Part shown: positions 19,782 to 22,399 of the stretch, in pieces
Position numbering within the stretch: position 1 is the stretch's first letter
Layout: the number at the start of each line of letters is the position of its first letter
Assembly (NCBI GenBank): GCA_046498285.1
Contig: JAWOBA010000057.1
Location: 1-22,399 of the forward strand
From: B33-G16 sp046498285
GTDB taxonomy: Bacteria; Desulfobacterota; DSM-4660; Desulfatiglandales; B25-G16
Length of the DNA: 22,399 bases
Direction of reading: 5' to 3'
The notes under the pieces: generated by a model
Databases searched by the model: none
Told to the model about the DNA's origin: nothing
Seen by the model: only the letters and a program-made list of their open reading frames with translations
Position numbers and translations under genes: made by a program

Positions 19782-22399
19782 CTGCGCGGCAACCTTTTTG
19801 GGCGGGTCTGGGCCGATGGCACCGAGGTGTCGCTGTCGGGGCTGGGCATCCGCGTCTATCACGGGACGCGCGACCAGGCACCCGATCCGCTGATCGAGGC
19901 GGTGGAGGGTGCGGGCAACGTCCCGGCCTATCGCGGCACCGCCTATTTGGTGATCGAGGATCTGGATCTGTCGCGCTTTGGCAACCGCGTGCCGCAGTTC
20001 AGTTTCGAGGTCTGCCGCCCGTCGCAGGCCGAGACGCCGGGAGCAGATCTCGATCCGGTGCGGGCCGTGCGTGGCGTGGCCATGCTGCCGGGCAGCGGCG
20101 AATATGTGCTGGCTACCACGCCGGTCACGATGGATTTCGGATTCGGATCGAGCGGTGTAGCCAATATCAACACCCCGTCCGAGCAGCCGGATTTCGTCAC
20201 CTCGCTGGAGGCGTTGACGCAGGAGTTGCCCCGGTGCGGTGCGACCTCGCTGATCGTCAGTTGGTTCGGCACGGATCTGCGCTGCGCCGACTGCCAGATC
20301 CACCCGCGCGTGGAGCAACGGCAGTTCGACGCGTCCAATATGCCGTGGCAGGTCGCCGGATTGTCGCGCGCGCAGGCCGGCGATGTGCCCCGCGACGCGC
20401 AGGGCCGTGAGGTCTATGGCGGCACACCCACTGATCAGGCAGTGATCGAGGCCATTCTGGCCCTGCAGGCGGCGGGGCAGGACGTGCTTTACTATCCCTT
20501 CATCCTGATGGAGCAGATGCCGGGCAACGGCCTTCCCGATCCTTACAGCGATGCGGATGATCAGGCGGTGTTGCCGTGGCGCGGGCGGATCACGACATCG
20601 AAGGCGCCGGGGCAGACGGGCGGCGCGGACCGATCGGCGGCGGCCGAGGCCGAGGTTGCGGCTTTCTTCGGCACCGCACGGGCCTCGGATTTCACGGTGA
20701 CGCTGATCGCGGCGCAGCCCGTGGCCGCGCCAGGCACTGGCGTTCTGGATCTGCTGAGTTTTGGCGGAACAACCAAGCAGAGTCCGGTCGACTATGCCGG
20801 CCCCGACGAGTGGTCCTATCGCCGCTTCATCCTGCATCAGGCGGCGCTCTGTGCCGCCGTGGGTGGGGTCGAGGCGTTCTGCATCGGCTCGGAAATGCGC
20901 GCCCTGACGCAGATCCGCGGCGCGGAGAACAGCTTTCCGGCGGTCGCGCAGTTGATCGATCTGGCGGCGGAGGTGCGCGGCATCCTCGGCTCCGAGGTCA
21001 AGATCAGCTATGCCGCCGACTGGTCGGAATATTTCGGCTATCAGACAGATGACGGGGACCGGTTTTTTCACCTCGACCCGCTCTGGGCGGATGAGAATAT
21101 CGATTTCATCGGCATCGACAATTACATGCCGCTCAGTGACTGGCGTGAGGGGGGGGATCATCTCGACGCATCCGCGTACTCGTCGATCCACGATCTGGAC
21201 TACCTGCAAGCCAATATCGAGGGCGGTGAAGGGTATGATTGGTTCTACCCCTCCGCGCAGGCGCGCACGGCGCAGCGGCGCGAACCGATCACCGACGGCG
21301 CTCACGGGGAGCCATGGGTCTTTCGCTACAAGGATCTGCGCAATTGGTGGCGCAACGCGCATTTTGACCGCGTGGAGGGCGTGCGCGCGCCCGAGCCGAC
21401 GCAATGGGTGCCGCAATCCAAGCCGATCCGTTTTACCGAATACGGCTGTTCGGCGGTGGACAAGGGCACCAACCAGCCCAACAAGTTCCTCGACCCGAAA
21501 TCGTCGGAGTCGAGCCTGCCGCATTTCTCGACGGGGCAGCGCGACCCCCTGATCCAGATGCAGTATCTGCGCGCCATCGCAGGCTACTGGGGCGATTCCG
21601 ACCGCAATCCGCTGTCCGAGGAGTATGGGGGGCGGATGATCGACATGGATCACGCCTATGTCTGGGCGTGGGATGCGCGGCCCTACCCGTATTTCCCGGC
21701 CAACACGTCGCTCTGGTCGGATGGCGAGAATTACGCGCGCGGGCACTGGATCACCGGGCGGGTCAGCGGGCGCAGGCTTGCCGATGTGATCGCAGAGGTC
21801 GCCGCGCGCGCGGATGTTGCGGGTCTTGACACCGGGGGCGCGCCGGGCTTCGTGCGCGGCTATCTGGTGGATCGGGTCGGCGAGGCGCGCGCGACCCTGC
21901 AACCCTTGATGCTGGCGCATGGGGTGGACGCGATCGAGCGGGACGGGGTGCTGCGGTTTCGGCGCCGCGACGGGCAGGCCGATCATCTGCTCGATTTGGA
22001 ACAGGTGGTGCGCGACCCGGAACTGGGCGGCGTGATCGAGCAGACGCGCGGGTCGGATCTGGAAGTGGCGGGCCGCGTACGACTGCGCTTTCTCGAGGCC
22101 GATGGCGATTTCGAGGCGATTGCCGAAGAGGCGATCCTGCCGGATGATGCGACGCATGCGGTCGCAATGTCCGAGATGCCGCTGGCGCTGACCCGCGCCG
22201 AGGGACGCCAGCTTGTCGAACGCTGGCTGTCGGAGGCGCGGGTGGCTGTGGACACGCTGCGCCTGACGCTGCCGCCTTCGCAGCTGGGCGTCGGGGCGGG
22301 CGATGTCATTGAGTTGCCCGAGGATGCGGGCGGCGCACGCTTTCGCATCGACCGGGTCGAGCAGATGGGCAATGCGCAGCGCGTCGATGCGGTGCGGAT
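19782..22399 (+). CDS. Partial gene transfer agent baseplate/tail (TIM-barrel) protein
   Basis: About 872 codons are open to the window end with no start codon. The protein begins GRVWADGTEVSLSG at 19800, then YRGTAYLVIEDLDLSRFGNR, YYPFILMEQMPGNGLPDPYS, FIGIDNYMPLSDWR, RFTEYGCSAVDKGTNQPN, MIDMDHAYVWAWDARPYPYF and further. This is the GTA TIM-barrel-like (PF13547) plus Phage-tail_3-like (PF13550) protein, the largest structural protein of the Rhodobacter-type gene transfer agent, about 1,300 residues in full. The first ~130 residues and the C-terminus are missing. It is strongly GC-rich with C/G at most third positions, unlike everything upstream. A long minus-strand frame (19764-22157) is its antisense shadow. 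Source: an alphaproteobacterium, probably Rhodobacterales. Confidence 0.9.
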   Translation, partial: MRGNLFGRVWADGTEVSLSGLGIRVYHGTRDQAPDPLIEAVEGAGNVPAYRGTAYLVIEDLDLSRFGNRVPQFSFEVCRPSQAETPGADLDPVRAVRGVAMLPGSGEYVLATTPVTMDFGFGSSGVANINTPSEQPDFVTSLEALTQELPRCGATSLIVSWFGTDLRCADCQIHPRVEQRQFDASNMPWQVAGLSRAQAGDVPRDAQGREVYGGTPTDQAVIEAILALQAAGQDVLYYPFILMEQMPGNGLPDPYSDADDQAVLPWRGRITTSKAPGQTGGADRSAAAEAEVAAFFGTARASDFTVTLIAAQPVAAPGTGVLDLLSFGGTTKQSPVDYAGPDEWSYRRFILHQAALCAAVGGVEAFCIGSEMRALTQIRGAENSFPAVAQLIDLAAEVRGILGSEVKISYAADWSEYFGYQTDDGDRFFHLDPLWADENIDFIGIDNYMPLSDWREGGDHLDASAYSSIHDLDYLQANIEGGEGYDWFYPSAQARTAQRREPITDGAHGEPWVFRYKDLRNWWRNAHFDRVEGVRAPEPTQWVPQSKPIRFTEYGCSAVDKGTNQPNKFLDPKSSESSLPHFSTGQRDPLIQMQYLRAIAGYWGDSDRNPLSEEYGGRMIDMDHAYVWAWDARPYPYFPANTSLWSDGENYARGHWITGRVSGRRLADVIAEVAARADVAGLDTGGAPGFVRGYLVDRVGEARATLQPLMLAHGVDAIERDGVLRFRRRDGQADHLLDLEQVVRDPELGGVIEQTRGSDLEVAGRVRLRFLEADGDFEAIAEEAILPDDATHAVAMSEMPLALTRAEGRQLVERWLSEARVAVDTLRLTLPPSQLGVGAGDVIELPEDAGGARFRIDRVEQMGNAQRVDAVR

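Noticed and set aside
19733..20410. Plus-strand frame of 225 codons and other plus-strand frames at 20576, 21010 and 21404
   Set aside because: These are in different phases from the conserved GTA frame, are arginine-rich and lack recognisable motifs, so they are shadows.
19764..22157. Minus-strand open frame of 797 codons
   Set aside because: It is arginine/alanine-rich, has no recognisable domain, and lies antisense to the GTA protein frame. In GC-rich DNA with biased third positions the opposite strand often stays open.

Overview
The window joins two unrelated kinds of DNA. Positions 1 to about 19,780 are moderately AT-rich and look like one bacterial chromosome. The order tRNA-Leu, tig, clpP, clpX, lon, tRNA-Val, tRNA-Asp, together with NDP-forming acyl-CoA synthetase subunits, an AbrB-like regulator, a PilZ protein and a DUF4405-like membrane protein, suggests an anaerobic deltaproteobacterium (Desulfobacterota). 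This assignment is inferred from gene content and family resemblance only. From about 19,780 to the end the DNA is strongly GC-rich and encodes, without a start codon, the interior of the large baseplate/tail protein of a Rhodobacterales-type gene transfer agent. The change is abrupt and cuts into the gene, so an assembly chimera is the most economical explanation.

Region 1 to 6,860 is gene-poor and full of remnants. It holds a glutamine cyclotransferase pseudogene split by a 174-bp foldback element, three decayed copies of the start of an HNH-type endonuclease gene, a broken ion-channel gene, a DUF4143-type ATPase tail and at least two families of short inverted-repeat elements. The intact genes are a PilZ-domain protein (929-1300), a cardiolipin synthase-like phospholipase D protein (2346-3779), a PHP-domain phosphoesterase on the minus strand (3849-4853) and an AbrB/SpoVT-type regulator (5571-5909).

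Region 6,860 to 11,860 carries two paralogous ADP-forming acyl-CoA synthetase alpha-type subunits (6860-8227 and 9568-10950). The second is translationally coupled to a membrane-anchored TPR protein. A SAM-dependent methyltransferase follows a cluster of three strong hairpins.

Region 11,875 to 18,064 is the protein quality-control block: a likely promoter, tRNA-Leu(TAG), trigger factor, ClpP overlapping ClpX, Lon 9 bp later, then tRNA-Val(TAC), tRNA-Asp(GTC) and a rho-independent terminator. Trigger factor folds nascent chains; ClpXP and Lon degrade what fails.

Region 18,065 to 19,780 has a decayed GIY-YIG gene, a DUF4405-like membrane protein with an internally duplicated C-terminal domain, and a clear terminator.

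The best-supported unusual feature is the 174-bp element. Two nearly identical copies have perfect terminal inverted repeats and 5-bp AT-rich target duplications, and removing one copy restores the reading frame of the interrupted gene. I do not see a complete new defence or metabolic system.
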